From Pseudomonas cavernae (GTDB lineage Bacteria > Pseudomonadota > Gammaproteobacteria > Pseudomonadales > Pseudomonadaceae), in contig NZ_CP032419.1 of assembly GCF_003595175.1 (NCBI RefSeq), forward strand, positions 3,782,001-3,846,000: a DNA stretch of 64,000 nucleotides, written 5' to 3'. A program made the position numbers and the translations under genes. The notes beneath the pieces are model-generated. The model made no database searches and was not told the DNA's origin. It saw only the letters and a list, made by a program, of their open reading frames with translations. Below are positions 15,986 to 24,505 of this stretch, in pieces. How positions within the stretch are numbered: the first letter of the stretch is position 1; every line of letters begins with the position of its first letter.

Positions 15986-17898
15986 TGGCACACGTATCTG
16001 ACCTGATTGCCGAGGACATCGAGCAATACCTCAAAGCCCACGAGCACAAGAGCCTGCTGCGCTTCATCACCTGCGGCAGCGTGGACGACGGCAAGAGCAC
16101 CCTGATCGGACGCCTGCTGTACGACTCGAAAATGCTCTTCGAAGACCAGATGGAAGCACTGGAAGCCGACTCCAAGAAAGTCGGCACCCAGGGCGGCGAG
16201 CTGGACTTCGCCCTGCTGGTGGACGGCCTGGCCGCCGAGCGCGAGCAAGGCATCACCATCGACGTGGCCTACCGTTTCTTCTCCACCGATCAGCGCAAGT
16301 TCATCGTCGCCGACACCCCCGGCCACGAGCAGTACACCCGCAACATGGTCACCGGCGCCTCCACCGCGGACGTGGCGGTGGTGATGATCGATGCCCGCCG
16401 TGGCGTGCTGACCCAATCCAGGCGTCACAGCTTCCTGGCCTCGCTGATCGGCATTCGCAAGGTGGTGCTGGCCGTCAACAAGATGGACTTGATGGACTAC
16501 TCGGAGAAGGTCTTCAACGACATCGTTGACGACTACCGCGCCTTCGCCAAGCAGATCAATCTGCAAGATGTCACCGCCATCCCCATGTCGGCGCTACGCG
16601 GTGAAAACATCACCGAGCAGAGCGCGCACATGCCCTGGTACCGCGGCACCACGCTGATGGGCTACCTGGAAACCGTCGAGATCGACGAAGCGCACCAGCA
16701 GAAGCTGTCGTTCCGCATGCCGGTGCAGTGGGTCAACCGTCCCAACCTGGATTTCCGGGGTTTCACCGGCACCATCGCCAGCGGCGTGGTCCGCCCCGGT
16801 GACCGCGTACGGGTGTTGCCGGCCGGGCAAGAGAGCCATATCGCCCGCATCGTCACCCTCGACGGTGACCTGCAGCAGGCCGTGGCCGGACAGTCCATCA
16901 CCCTGACCCTGACCGACGAAGTCGATTGCAGTCGCGGCGACGTGCTGGCCACCGCAGAAGACCCGGCCAGCGTGGCCGACCAGTTCCAGGTCAGCCTGAT
17001 CTGGATGCACGAGCAGCCCATGCTCGGCGGTCGCCCCTACCTGATGAAGATCGGTGGCAAGACCCTGCCGGTGACCCTGGCGGCGCCCAAGTACAAGATC
17101 AACGTCAACACCATGGAGCACCTGGCGACCAAGGAACTGGCGCTGAACGAAATCGGCGTGTGCAACCTCTCCAGCAGCCAGCCGATCGCCTTCGACCCCT
17201 ACAAGGACAACCGCGAAACCGGCAGTTTCATCCTCATCGACCGCCTGACCAACGCCACCGTTGGTGCGGGCCTGATCGAGTTCTCCCTGCGCCGCTCGCA
17301 GAACATCCATATGCAGCACGTCGACGTGAGCAAGAAGGCGCGCGCCGAGCAGATGGGTCAGAAGCCGGCGCTGCTGTGGTTCACCGGCCTGTCCGGGGCC
17401 GGCAAGTCGGCCATCGCCAACCTGCTGGAAACCCGCCTGTACGCCCGCGGCCGGCATACCTATCTGCTCGACGGCGACAACGTGCGCCACGGCCTGAACC
17501 GCGACCTGGGCTTCACCGACGCCGACCGCGTGGAGAACATCCGCCGGGTGGCCGAGGTCGGCAAGCTGTTCGTCGACGCCGGCCTGATCGCCATCACCGC
17601 CTTCATCTCGCCCTTCCAGTCCGAGCGTGAAATGGCCCGCAAGCTGCTGGGTGAGAATGAGTTCCTCGAGATCTTCATTGACACGCCGCTGGCCGTGGCC
17701 GAAGAGCGCGATCCGAAGGGGCTGTACAAGAAGGTTCGCCGTGGTGAGTTGAAAAACTTCACCGGCATCGACTCGCCTTACGAGGCCCCGGCCGCCCCCG
17801 ACATCCACATCCAGACCACGCGGATGACGCCGGAGCAGGCGGTGGAGCGGATCATCGCCACGCTGATTGAGCGCGAAATCATCAGCCCGGATTACTGA
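15985..17898 (+). CDS. cysNC: Bifunctional sulfate adenylyltransferase subunit 1/APS kinase (CysNC)
   Basis: 637 residues from ATG 15985. N-terminal GTPase: GSVDDGKST (31-39), DTPGHEQY (from Asp110), NKMD (165-168), then EF-Tu-like beta-barrels. C-terminal APS kinase: P-loop GLSGAGKSA (468-476), [17 protein letters not shown], and [13 protein letters not shown]. The fusion makes both APS (with CysD) and PAPS, the sulfonate donor for sulfotransferases. It is the usual Pseudomonas type and length, and the counterpart of rhizobial NodQ. An in-frame start inside cysD gives a longer frame that is not the gene. Followed by a strong hairpin at 17910. Confidence 0.95.
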   Translation: MAHVSDLIAEDIEQYLKAHEHKSLLRFITCGSVDDGKSTLIGRLLYDSKMLFEDQMEALEADSKKVGTQGGELDFALLVDGLAAEREQGITIDVAYRFFSTDQRKFIVADTPGHEQYTRNMVTGASTADVAVVMIDARRGVLTQSRRHSFLASLIGIRKVVLAVNKMDLMDYSEKVFNDIVDDYRAFAKQINLQDVTAIPMSALRGENITEQSAHMPWYRGTTLMGYLETVEIDEAHQQKLSFRMPVQWVNRPNLDFRGFTGTIASGVVRPGDRVRVLPAGQESHIARIVTLDGDLQQAVAGQSITLTLTDEVDCSRGDVLATAEDPASVADQFQVSLIWMHEQPMLGGRPYLMKIGGKTLPVTLAAPKYKINVNTMEHLATKELALNEIGVCNLSSSQPIAFDPYKDNRETGSFILIDRLTNATVGAGLIEFSLRRSQNIHMQHVDVSKKARAEQMGQKPALLWFTGLSGAGKSAIANLLETRLYARGRHTYLLDGDNVRHGLNRDLGFTDADRVENIRRVAEVGKLFVDAGLIAITAFISPFQSEREMARKLLGENEFLEIFIDTPLAVAEERDPKGLYKKVRRGELKNFTGIDSPYEAPAAPDIHIQTTRMTPEQAVERIIATLIEREIISPDY

Positions 17899-17909
17899 CA
17901 GACGCGCTC

Positions 17910-17942
17910 TGCCCCGCAATGGCGTCACGCCCTTGCGGGGCA
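17910..17942 (+). terminator. Hairpin after cysNC
   Basis: TGCCCCGCAA (17910-17919) pairs perfectly with TTGCGGGGCA (17933-17942). There is no T-run, so termination would be partial or factor-assisted. Confidence 0.6.
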
Positions 17943-17953
17943 AGCCGCGCGGC

Positions 17954-17970
17954 TAGTCCGTCTGGATGAG
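17954..17970 (+). promoter_or_regulatory. Candidate steroid-regulon element upstream of the DUF1214-sulfotransferase operon
   Basis: TAGTCCGTCTGGATGAG fits TAGTCT-N4-GGACGAT with three mismatches, in the direction of the operon and 99 bp before its first ATG. Similar in sequence to the weak copy at 7468. Confidence 0.4.
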
Positions 17971-18069
17971 GAAAACTTTTCTCGCTCGCCCTTACATTGA
18001 CCGACGCGCCATTCGCGCCGCCGCCCTGCGGCGGCCCCGAATGCCCGCTCGTTCAGGAGAGTCACAACA

Positions 18070-19179
18070 ATGACAACAAGCTCCATTGACGAAAAGCTGC
18101 TCAGCGGCCAGACCTGGTCCGAGTTCTGCGATCACCTGAAGCGCTGTGGCGAGCAGATTCTGCGCCCGGAAACGCCAGCCGATCCGGCCACCCGTGCCGA
18201 AGGTTTCCGCTACCTGACGCGCCTGCTGCGCATCGGCCTGGAGATGCACATCGAGTTCGCCGATCCGGCCTTCCCGAGCTTCTTCAAGACCTCCCACGAG
18301 ACCGCGAAGATCGGTGCCGACAACCCGGACAACCTCTACGAATACGCGCGCCTGGACGGCACCCTGGAATACCGCATCACAGGTCAGCGCGGCAGCGTCG
18401 CCTACCTGAGCTTCGGCACCCAGAAAGGCGGCTACGAAACCGGTGGCACCATGACCCAAACCGGTTTCATCGATGCCAGCCAGTTACAGGTCGATGCCCA
18501 GGGCAACTTCGAAATCATCCTCAGCCGCGAGCCGCAACCGGGCAACTGGCTGAAAATGGAAGACGCCAGCAACGCCCTGATCGTGCGCCAGACGTTTCTT
18601 GACCGTCGCAGCGAAGTGCCGGCCAAGCTGAGCATCGAGCGCATCGGCACCGACTCCAAGCCCAAGGCCCTCGACCCGGCGACCTTCCAGCAAGGCCTGG
18701 CGCGCGTATCCAGCTTCGTGGAAAACACCGCCAAGCTGTTTGCCGACTGGGCGCAAAGCTATCAGCCCCACAGCAACCAGCTGCCGCCGGCCGACCAGGC
18801 CGTGTGCCAGGCCGTGGGCGGCGACCCGAACATCTTCTACTACCACTCGCACTGGGCGCTGGCCGAGGACGAGGCGCTGGTCATCCACATCGACAAGGTG
18901 CCGGACTGCGACTTCTGGAACCTGCAGATCAACAACTACTGGATGGAGTCGCTGGACTACCGCTACCACCGCATCTGCTTCAACAAGCACCAGGCCCAGT
19001 ACGACGACAAGGGCGGCGTGACCCTGGTACTCAGCGAGCGTGATCCGGGCGTGGCCAACTGGCTGCAAACCGCCGGCGTACGCCAGGGCACCCTGTGCCT
19101 GCGCTGGGTCGGTGCCCAGGAGCAATGCCACCCCACCACCCAGGTCGTAAAAGTATCTGCAGTCGCGGAGGCCCTATGA
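18070..19179 (+). CDS. DUF1214 domain protein
   Basis: 369 residues, ATG with CAGGAGAGTCACAACA upstream. The C-terminal region (FYYHSHWALAEDEALVIHIDKVPDC and WNLQINNYWMESLDY) fits DUF1214, a family of unknown function found in catabolic and envelope-related contexts. No signal peptide or membrane segment is visible, so it is probably cytoplasmic. First gene of a seven-gene operon; its stop overlaps the sulfotransferase ATG. The tight coupling suggests it works with the sulfotransferase, but the reaction is unknown. Confidence 0.8.
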   Translation: MTTSSIDEKLLSGQTWSEFCDHLKRCGEQILRPETPADPATRAEGFRYLTRLLRIGLEMHIEFADPAFPSFFKTSHETAKIGADNPDNLYEYARLDGTLEYRITGQRGSVAYLSFGTQKGGYETGGTMTQTGFIDASQLQVDAQGNFEIILSREPQPGNWLKMEDASNALIVRQTFLDRRSEVPAKLSIERIGTDSKPKALDPATFQQGLARVSSFVENTAKLFADWAQSYQPHSNQLPPADQAVCQAVGGDPNIFYYHSHWALAEDEALVIHIDKVPDCDFWNLQINNYWMESLDYRYHRICFNKHQAQYDDKGGVTLVLSERDPGVANWLQTAGVRQGTLCLRWVGAQEQCHPTTQVVKVSAVAEAL

Positions 19180-20363
19180 ACGCGCACACCCGAATTCAAG
19201 ATTTGACCGTCGACAACCTGCTGGCTACCGCCATCGAGCGCGCCAAGGGCCTGAGCAATTTTGGCGATGACAACTATCGCCAGGCTCTGCAGGCGCTACT
19301 CGATGCCCTGGCTGGCGAAGCCGAGCTGTCGCAGACCGGCCTGTATCTGATGCAGGAAAGGCTGGTCGGGCAACTGGTCAACCGCCTGGTGATGGAGGAT
19401 TACCTGAGCCGCTATCCGGAAATCACCCAGATAGAGCTCGACGATCCGCTAGTCATCGTCGGTCTGCCACGCACCGGCACCACCATGTTGCAGCGCACCC
19501 TGGCCGTTGACCCACGGTTCTACTCGGCCGCCTGGTGGGAGACCCGCTATCCGGCACCGCTGGAAGACGAAACCCTGGCCGTGCCGGCCAAGCGCATCGC
19601 CCAGGCCAAGGCCGAGGTCGAGCTGATGGCCGAGGCCATCCCGCAGATCCTCGCCATCCACCCGCTGGATGCCGTGCTCTGCGACGAAGAGTTCATGCTC
19701 ATGGAACACTCCTTCCTGTGCGCCATGGATGCCTACGCCAACGTGCCCAGCTATACCCGCTGGCTGGATCAGCAAGATCAGCGCCCGGTCTACACCCAGT
19801 TGAAAAGAATGCTGCAGTTCCTGCAGTGGCAGAAGAACCAGCGTGGCGAGCCTGCTGGCCAACGCTGGCTGCTGAAAGCCCCCCAGCACCTGCACACCTT
19901 GCACCTGTTGCTGGATGTTTTCCCCAAGGCGCAGGTCATTTTGACCCACCGCGAACCTGCCCAGACCATCCCCTCGATGGCCAGCATGGCCCACACCCTG
20001 TGGCAGATGTACAGCGACAACCCGGACCCGAAAGCCGCCGGCACCCAGTGGAACAGCCGCATGGCGCGAGGCATCCGGCACACCATGCAGGTCCGCGACC
20101 AGCACGCTGCCGAGCGCTTCCTCGACATCAACTTCGCCGACACCGTGGCCAAGCCGATGGAGGTGCTGGAAACGGTTTACGCCTTCGCCAATCTGCCGTT
20201 CACCGACAAGGCCCGCGCCGACGCACAGGTCTGGCTATCGCAAAACAGCCGGGAAAAACGCGCCAGCCACGACTACAGCCTGGAGCGCTTCGGTCTGAAC
20301 GAAGCACAGATGACCCAGGACTACATGGAATATCGCGCCCGTCATCTGAGCGCCAATCACTAA
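19176..20363 (+). CDS. PAPS-dependent sulfotransferase family protein
   Basis: 395 residues; the ATG overlaps the DUF1214 stop. Sulfotransferase-family P-loop-like 5'-phosphosulfate-binding motif VGLPRTGTTMLQRTL (95-109) and a 3'-phosphate-binding HREPAQTIPSMASM segment further on. Bacterial members of this large-subunit class transfer sulfonate from PAPS to small molecules, including sterol-like alcohols; many have never been assayed. CysNC and CysD, which make PAPS, end 1.3 kb upstream, and CysQ, which removes PAP, is next to them. Inference: it sulfonates a steroid or other hydroxylated compound. Cytoplasmic. Confidence 0.85.
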   Translation: MNAHTRIQDLTVDNLLATAIERAKGLSNFGDDNYRQALQALLDALAGEAELSQTGLYLMQERLVGQLVNRLVMEDYLSRYPEITQIELDDPLVIVGLPRTGTTMLQRTLAVDPRFYSAAWWETRYPAPLEDETLAVPAKRIAQAKAEVELMAEAIPQILAIHPLDAVLCDEEFMLMEHSFLCAMDAYANVPSYTRWLDQQDQRPVYTQLKRMLQFLQWQKNQRGEPAGQRWLLKAPQHLHTLHLLLDVFPKAQVILTHREPAQTIPSMASMAHTLWQMYSDNPDPKAAGTQWNSRMARGIRHTMQVRDQHAAERFLDINFADTVAKPMEVLETVYAFANLPFTDKARADAQVWLSQNSREKRASHDYSLERFGLNEAQMTQDYMEYRARHLSANH

Positions 20364-20381
20364 ACGCAGGCTGGAGGAATC

Positions 20382-21098
20382 ATGGAAAAACTCATGTTGA
20401 GCTTGTGGAAACAACCACAACACAGCGCCGAGCAATGGCGCCAAGCCTTGCTCGGCCTGCACGACGAGCTGACGGCCGTCGGTGCACAAAACATCCGCGT
20501 AATGGTGGTCGATGAGGCGGTGGCCGCCGCGGCCGAGCAGCGCATCACCAATAGCGCCGTCCCCCTGGACGGGATGCTCTCGCTGTGGCTGGACAGTGCC
20601 TTGCAACTGCCCTCCATCCAGAAGCTTCTGACACCTTTGACCAGCCGCCTGGATGCGTATCTGGTTTCGGAATCCGAGCCCTACCCCGAGGAGCGCGAGG
20701 CGCGCGCAGCCAAATACCGGGTGCCGCTTGGCCAGCGCACCCCCGGCATGAATCAGGTGGTGCTGCTGCGCAAGCCGGATCGGATGAGCTACGAGCAGTG
20801 GTACGACGCCTGGCGCAATGAACACGGGCCTCAGGCCTACCCGCTGCAGTCGATCTTCGGCTACCGCCAGAACACCGTGGTACGCGCGCTCACCTCCGGG
20901 GCGCCGGAGTTGCACGCCATCGTCGAAGAACTCTTCCCGCCCGAGGCGATTGGCAATCAGCAAGGCTTCTTCGACGCCCTGGGCGATCCGGACAAATGCG
21001 CGCAGCGGCGGCAGGCCATGTACGAATCGACCAGCCACTTTATCGACTTCAAGCAGATCGACTGCATCCTCACCAGCGAATACCAGCTCAGTGTCTAA
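20382..21098 (+). CDS. EthD-like dimeric alpha-beta barrel protein
   Basis: 238 residues, ATG with TGGAGGAATC upstream, 18 bp after the sulfotransferase gene. Residues about 128-155 (LLRKPDRMSYEQWYDAWRNEHGPQA) match the EthD-type ferredoxin-like motif, and the N-terminal half looks like a degenerate second copy, so a two-domain barrel is likely. EthD-like proteins are small oxygenase or dehydratase-like partners of unclear chemistry. No signal or membrane segments. Its role in the operon is unknown. Confidence 0.75.
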   Translation: MEKLMLSLWKQPQHSAEQWRQALLGLHDELTAVGAQNIRVMVVDEAVAAAAEQRITNSAVPLDGMLSLWLDSALQLPSIQKLLTPLTSRLDAYLVSESEPYPEEREARAAKYRVPLGQRTPGMNQVVLLRKPDRMSYEQWYDAWRNEHGPQAYPLQSIFGYRQNTVVRALTSGAPELHAIVEELFPPEAIGNQQGFFDALGDPDKCAQRRQAMYESTSHFIDFKQIDCILTSEYQLSV

Positions 21099-21116
21099 GA
21101 GCACAGGAGGCTTCCC

Positions 21117-21572
21117 ATGTTGGATCTAGAAGCAATCGAGCTGATCAAGCAGCTCAAGGCGCGCTATTTCCGCGCCATCGACACCTGCAACATTGAGCTG
21201 CTGCAGGGCATGCTCACCGAAGACATCGCCCTGTCGTTCAAGAGCCCTGCCTACCAGTTCCACGTCAACGGCCTGGGCGATGCGCTGGACTTCTACCGCA
21301 CCTCGTTCACCAAGACCCGCCTGGCCACCCACAACGGTCACACCCCGGAAATCGAAGTCGATGGCGACCAAGCCAAGGCCCTTTGGTACCTGAGCTACGT
21401 GTTCATCAACCTCGAGGAAAACACCCACATGCACGGCAGCGCGATCTACCAGGATCGCTACGTCAAGCGCGAGGGCCGCTGGATGATCGCCGAGACGGGC
21501 TACGAAACCCTGCTGGAGACCATCCAGCCGTTGAGCGCACAGCTGCAGATCACCTCCAAGCCCATCAACTGA
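21117..21572 (+). CDS. NTF2/SnoaL-like protein (first of two paralogues)
   Basis: 151 residues, ATG with AGGAGGCTTCCC upstream. Starts MLDLEAIELIKQLKARYFRAID and has the cone-shaped NTF2-fold layout. It is the same length as, and about 60 percent identical by eye to, the protein at 22970, so the operon contains a duplicated gene. Conserved segments shared by both are NGHTPEI, FINL and GSAIY. The fold is that of ketosteroid isomerase and scytalone dehydratase; catalytic residues cannot be assigned. Confidence 0.82.
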   Translation: MLDLEAIELIKQLKARYFRAIDTCNIELLQGMLTEDIALSFKSPAYQFHVNGLGDALDFYRTSFTKTRLATHNGHTPEIEVDGDQAKALWYLSYVFINLEENTHMHGSAIYQDRYVKREGRWMIAETGYETLLETIQPLSAQLQITSKPIN

Positions 21573-21586
21573 AACAGGAGCGAGTC

Positions 21587-22054
21587 ATGGCCAAGGCTGA
21601 AAACATCGTTACGTCGATCAAGGTTGAAATCAACGCACCCGCCAGCCTGGTCTGGGAAGTGCTCACCGATCTGGACAACTATGCGCAGTGGAACAGCTTC
21701 TGCCCCAGCATCCGCTGCGGCATGCAGCTCGGCGACGAGGTACATATGCAGGTACTTACCCCCGATACCGGCGAAACCGTTCCAGTCTTCGAATACCTGG
21801 TGGCCTGCGATCCCGAGCAGCTGTTGTCCTGGGAGCAGCGCCCCGTCCCGGAAAACATGGACGCCGCTCGCCGCGATCAGTACATCAAGGCCATCGATGC
21901 CAATCGCTGCAGCTACTTCACCACCGACATTTTCCTGGGCCTGAACCAGGACACCATCATGAGTGAACACGGTGCCTGGGTGAAAAAAGGCTTCGACCAG
22001 GTCGCCCTGGATCTGAAACGGCGCGCCGAAGAACTGCACGCCAGCCGCGCCTGA
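21587..22054 (+). CDS. SRPBCC-family ligand-binding protein
   Basis: 155 residues from ATG 21587 with ACAGGAGCGAGTC upstream. N-terminal SIKVEINAPASLVWEVLTDLDNYAQWNSFCPS is the standard start of the polyketide-cyclase/START-like (SRPBCC) fold, which encloses a hydrophobic ligand. Such proteins bind lipids, sterols or polyketides, and some act as cyclases. Located between two NTF2-like genes and an SDR. Inference: binds a steroid intermediate. Cytoplasmic. Confidence 0.82.
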   Translation: MAKAENIVTSIKVEINAPASLVWEVLTDLDNYAQWNSFCPSIRCGMQLGDEVHMQVLTPDTGETVPVFEYLVACDPEQLLSWEQRPVPENMDAARRDQYIKAIDANRCSYFTTDIFLGLNQDTIMSEHGAWVKKGFDQVALDLKRRAEELHASRA

Positions 22055-22094
22055 GCGGCCCATTCGCCATCACAAGAACAAGAAGGTAATTGCC

Positions 22095-22886
22095 ATGTTG
22101 CTGAAAGATAAAGTTGTCATCATTTCCGGTATCGGTCCTGGCCTGGGCATCAAGTTGGCCGTACGCGCCGCCGAATACCAGGCCAAGGCCGTGGTGTTGG
22201 CCACTCGCACCCCGGCCAAGCTGGACCAGGCCGAACAGGCCATCCGCGACGCCGGCTACAGCACTCCGGTGCTGAAGGTTCCCACCGACATTGCCCAGGT
22301 CGAGCAGTGCCAGAAGCTCGCCGAACTCACCGTCGAGCACTTCGGCCAGATCGACGCCCTGATCAACTCCGCCTATGCCCATGGCGCTTGGGGCAGCTCC
22401 GGCGAGTCGTCAATGGACGACTGGCGCAAGGCCATGGACGTCAACCTGTTCGGCACCATGCAGATGACCCACGCCGTACTGCCGCAGATGAAGAAGCAGA
22501 AGTCGGGCAGCATCGTGATGATCAACACCATGGCCACCCGCGTCCCCAACCAACTGGAATCCGGCTATGCCGTCTCCAAGGGCGCGTTGAAAACCGCCGT
22601 GCAGTACCTGGCCCAGGATCTCGGCCCGTTCGGCATCCGCGTCAACTCCACCTTCATGGGCTGGATGTGGGGTGCACCGGTGGCTGGCTACTTCAAGAGC
22701 GAAGCCAAGCGCCTGGGCGTGCCGATGGAGTCGCTGGTCGACCAGGTCGCCCAGCAGATTGCCCTGCGCAAGATCCCCGAAGACAGCGACTGCGCCATGG
22801 CCGCCCTGTACCTGGCCAGCGACTTCGCCAAGGTCGTTACCGGCGCGCAACTGGACGTCAACGGCGGCCACTTCCTGCCCTACTAA
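22095..22886 (+). CDS. Short-chain dehydrogenase/reductase with variant active site
   Basis: 263 residues, ATG preceded by AGAAGGTAATTGCC. Rossmann fold with a variant dinucleotide motif SGIGPGLG (11-18) and active-site YAVSK. The residue 13 before the Tyr, normally the catalytic Ser, is Thr (MINTMATR). C-terminal VTGAQLDVNGGHFLPY is typical of classical SDRs. It probably oxidises or reduces a hydroxyl/keto group of the operon's substrate. The Thr substitution may keep activity. Separated by 40 bp from the SRPBCC gene and 83 bp from the last gene. Confidence 0.85.
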   Translation: MLLKDKVVIISGIGPGLGIKLAVRAAEYQAKAVVLATRTPAKLDQAEQAIRDAGYSTPVLKVPTDIAQVEQCQKLAELTVEHFGQIDALINSAYAHGAWGSSGESSMDDWRKAMDVNLFGTMQMTHAVLPQMKKQKSGSIVMINTMATRVPNQLESGYAVSKGALKTAVQYLAQDLGPFGIRVNSTFMGWMWGAPVAGYFKSEAKRLGVPMESLVDQVAQQIALRKIPEDSDCAMAALYLASDFAKVVTGAQLDVNGGHFLPY

Positions 22887-22969
22887 GCACTTAAGGCGAC
22901 AGGGACGTCGCCCTTGCCCGCGGCCGCGCCAACCTGGCCCCGCTACGCCCGCATCTGGAGACGTCGACC

Positions 22970-23425
22970 ATGTTGGATCTAGTTGCCATCGAGCAGATCA
23001 AACAGCTCAAGGCCCGTTATTTCCGCGGCATCGATACCTGCAACCTCGAACTGCTGCGTAGCATCCTCGCACCCGACGTGAAGATCAGCTTCGACAGCCC
23101 GACCTACCAGTTCGAGCTCAACGGACTGGATCAGGCCATCGAGTTCTACCGCAGCAGCTTCACCAACCGCCGTTTCGGCATGCACAACGGCCACACCCCG
23201 GAAATCACCGTCAACGGCGATGAAGCCACTGGCCTCTGGTACCTCAACGACCTGTTCATCAACCTCGACGAGCAGACCCTGCTCAACGGCAGCGCCATCT
23301 ACGAGGATCACTACGTCAAACTGCAGGGCGAGTGGCGCATCCTTCGGACCGGCTACAAGCGGCTGCTGGAGATGATCGGACCGCTGGACGCGCAGTGGCG
23401 GATCACCTCCCGGCCGATCGACTGA
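22970..23425 (+). CDS. NTF2/SnoaL-like protein (second paralogue)
   Basis: 151 residues, begins MLDLVAIEQIKQLKARYFRGID; a clear paralogue of the protein at 21117, ending in the same RITSRPI(D/N) tail. ATG preceded by CTGGAGACGTCGACC. Last gene of the DUF1214-sulfotransferase operon, ahead of a weak terminator. Retention of two diverged copies in one operon suggests a heterodimer or two related substrates. Catalytic residues are not assignable. Confidence 0.82.
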   Translation: MLDLVAIEQIKQLKARYFRGIDTCNLELLRSILAPDVKISFDSPTYQFELNGLDQAIEFYRSSFTNRRFGMHNGHTPEITVNGDEATGLWYLNDLFINLDEQTLLNGSAIYEDHYVKLQGEWRILRTGYKRLLEMIGPLDAQWRITSRPID

Positions 23426-23457
23426 CCGGCCGTTGCCGCCGGTGCAGCGCAAAAGGC

Positions 23458-23479
23458 CCGCATCACGCGGTTTTTTTTT
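23458..23479 (+). terminator. Weak intrinsic terminator at operon end
   Basis: CCGC (23458-23461) and GCGG (23467-23470) form a short stem followed directly by nine T residues. The position, 33 bp after the last gene of the operon, supports termination here. Confidence 0.55.
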
Positions 23480-23495
23480 GCGCTCTGGCCAGGGC

Positions 23496-23597
23496 CTAGC
23501 GGTAGACCTTGACCAGCTCGTTGAGCGCATTGCGCACCTCGCCGCAGCGGTTGCCGGCGGCGTCGAAGAACAACTGGAAGTACTGGAACGTCTGCCA
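23496..23597 (-). pseudogene. C-terminal gene remnant
   Basis: On the minus strand a 33-codon run (from a TGG at 23597: WQTFQYFQLFFDAAGN, ending ALNELVKVYR and TAG at 23496) has normal GC-rich codon use and reads like a protein tail, but no start, domain or upstream continuation exists because the TetR gene ends at 23611. Probably the end of a deleted gene. Parent family not recognised. Confidence 0.3.
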
Positions 23598-23610
23598 GCG
23601 TGATCGCCTG

Positions 23611-24291
23611 TCAGTCGGACGCCGGCGGACGCAGGCAACCGACAGCCATGGCGACCAGGCTGTCGAGCAAGGCCGAGGATTCCAGCTGCGTCGGAATGTC
23701 TTCCAGTACCGAGCGGATCACGCTGCGTAATCCCTGCCCGAGCAAATACGCCGCCAAGGCGGGGTGTTGCGTGGTGATCTCATGCTCGTACATGCGCAGG
23801 AGCGGCAGCCAGGTCGCTTCGATGAATTCACCTGCCGTGCGGTAAGGGCCGCGCCACATCCCCAGGTGAAGGGCGGAGTGGTAACGCAAGTGAAAGGCCT
23901 TGTTCAATTTGAACAGCCGTGTTTCGACACGAATGATGTTGGCCAGAATGTCCCGCAGCGCCGGTTTCAACGGCACGCCAACCAGCCTTTCGCGCACCCT
24001 CAGTAGCTGTTCGGATTCCTCGTCGAGAACACGCTCATACAGCAAGGAAACGATGGCGTCCTTGTTGGGGAAATATTGATAGATCGAGCCGACCGCAACC
24101 CCGGATACCTCCGCAATGCGGGCGACGGTCAGCGCCTCCTCGCCTGCTTCATCCAGTATCCGCAGGCACGCTTGTTCCACGGCGTCGACCAGTGCACGAG
24201 AGCGTGATTGCATCGGGCGTTTGCGTAACGCGGGAAGCTGCTCCGAGGTTGGCCAAGAGCCCATTGTGGGTTCACTGCCTTTCTTGTTCAT
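23611..24291 (-). CDS. TetR-family transcriptional regulator
   Basis: 226 residues. N-terminal TetR DNA-binding domain at about 30-75: SRALVDAVEQACLRILDEAG, then LTVARIAEVSGVAVGSIYQYFPNKDAIVSLL, the helix-turn-helix with its usual YQYF/NK end. The rest is an all-helical ligand-binding domain. ATG may be at 24291 or at an inner Met (residue 10). Divergent from the dioxygenase gene across a 214-bp AT-rich region, so it probably represses the dioxygenase-aldolase pair and itself. Ligand unknown; a steroid or aromatic acid is possible. Confidence 0.88.
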   Translation of the reverse strand: MNKKGSEPTMGSWPTSEQLPALRKRPMQSRSRALVDAVEQACLRILDEAGEEALTVARIAEVSGVAVGSIYQYFPNKDAIVSLLYERVLDEESEQLLRVRERLVGVPLKPALRDILANIIRVETRLFKLNKAFHLRYHSALHLGMWRGPYRTAGEFIEATWLPLLRMYEHEITTQHPALAAYLLGQGLRSVIRSVLEDIPTQLESSALLDSLVAMAVGCLRPPASD

Positions 24292-24505
24292 GGGAATCCG
24301 AGTGTCGTTATTGGCGGCGCGCCAACAATTCTATTTTTATTATATAAATCAATTATTTATGAAGATATTGAGCGGCATTGAAATGCGAATATCTCGGCAC
24401 TTGCGACGTCAGTATGATCGTTTCCGTCGATCAGACAACCTCAAACCGTGCGTAGTGAATGCGCCAAAAAAGATCGGAAGTTCCAAGCCCACCGGGAGAT
24501 TGTCC
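24292..24505. promoter_or_regulatory. Divergent promoter region between TetR and dioxygenase genes
   Basis: An AT-rich core (24326-24359, ATTTTTATTATATAAATCAA) stands out from the GC-rich surroundings and probably holds both promoters. GATCG and CGATC half-sites at 24416-24432 form a partial palindrome that could be an operator. The general steroid element is absent here. Confidence 0.4.
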
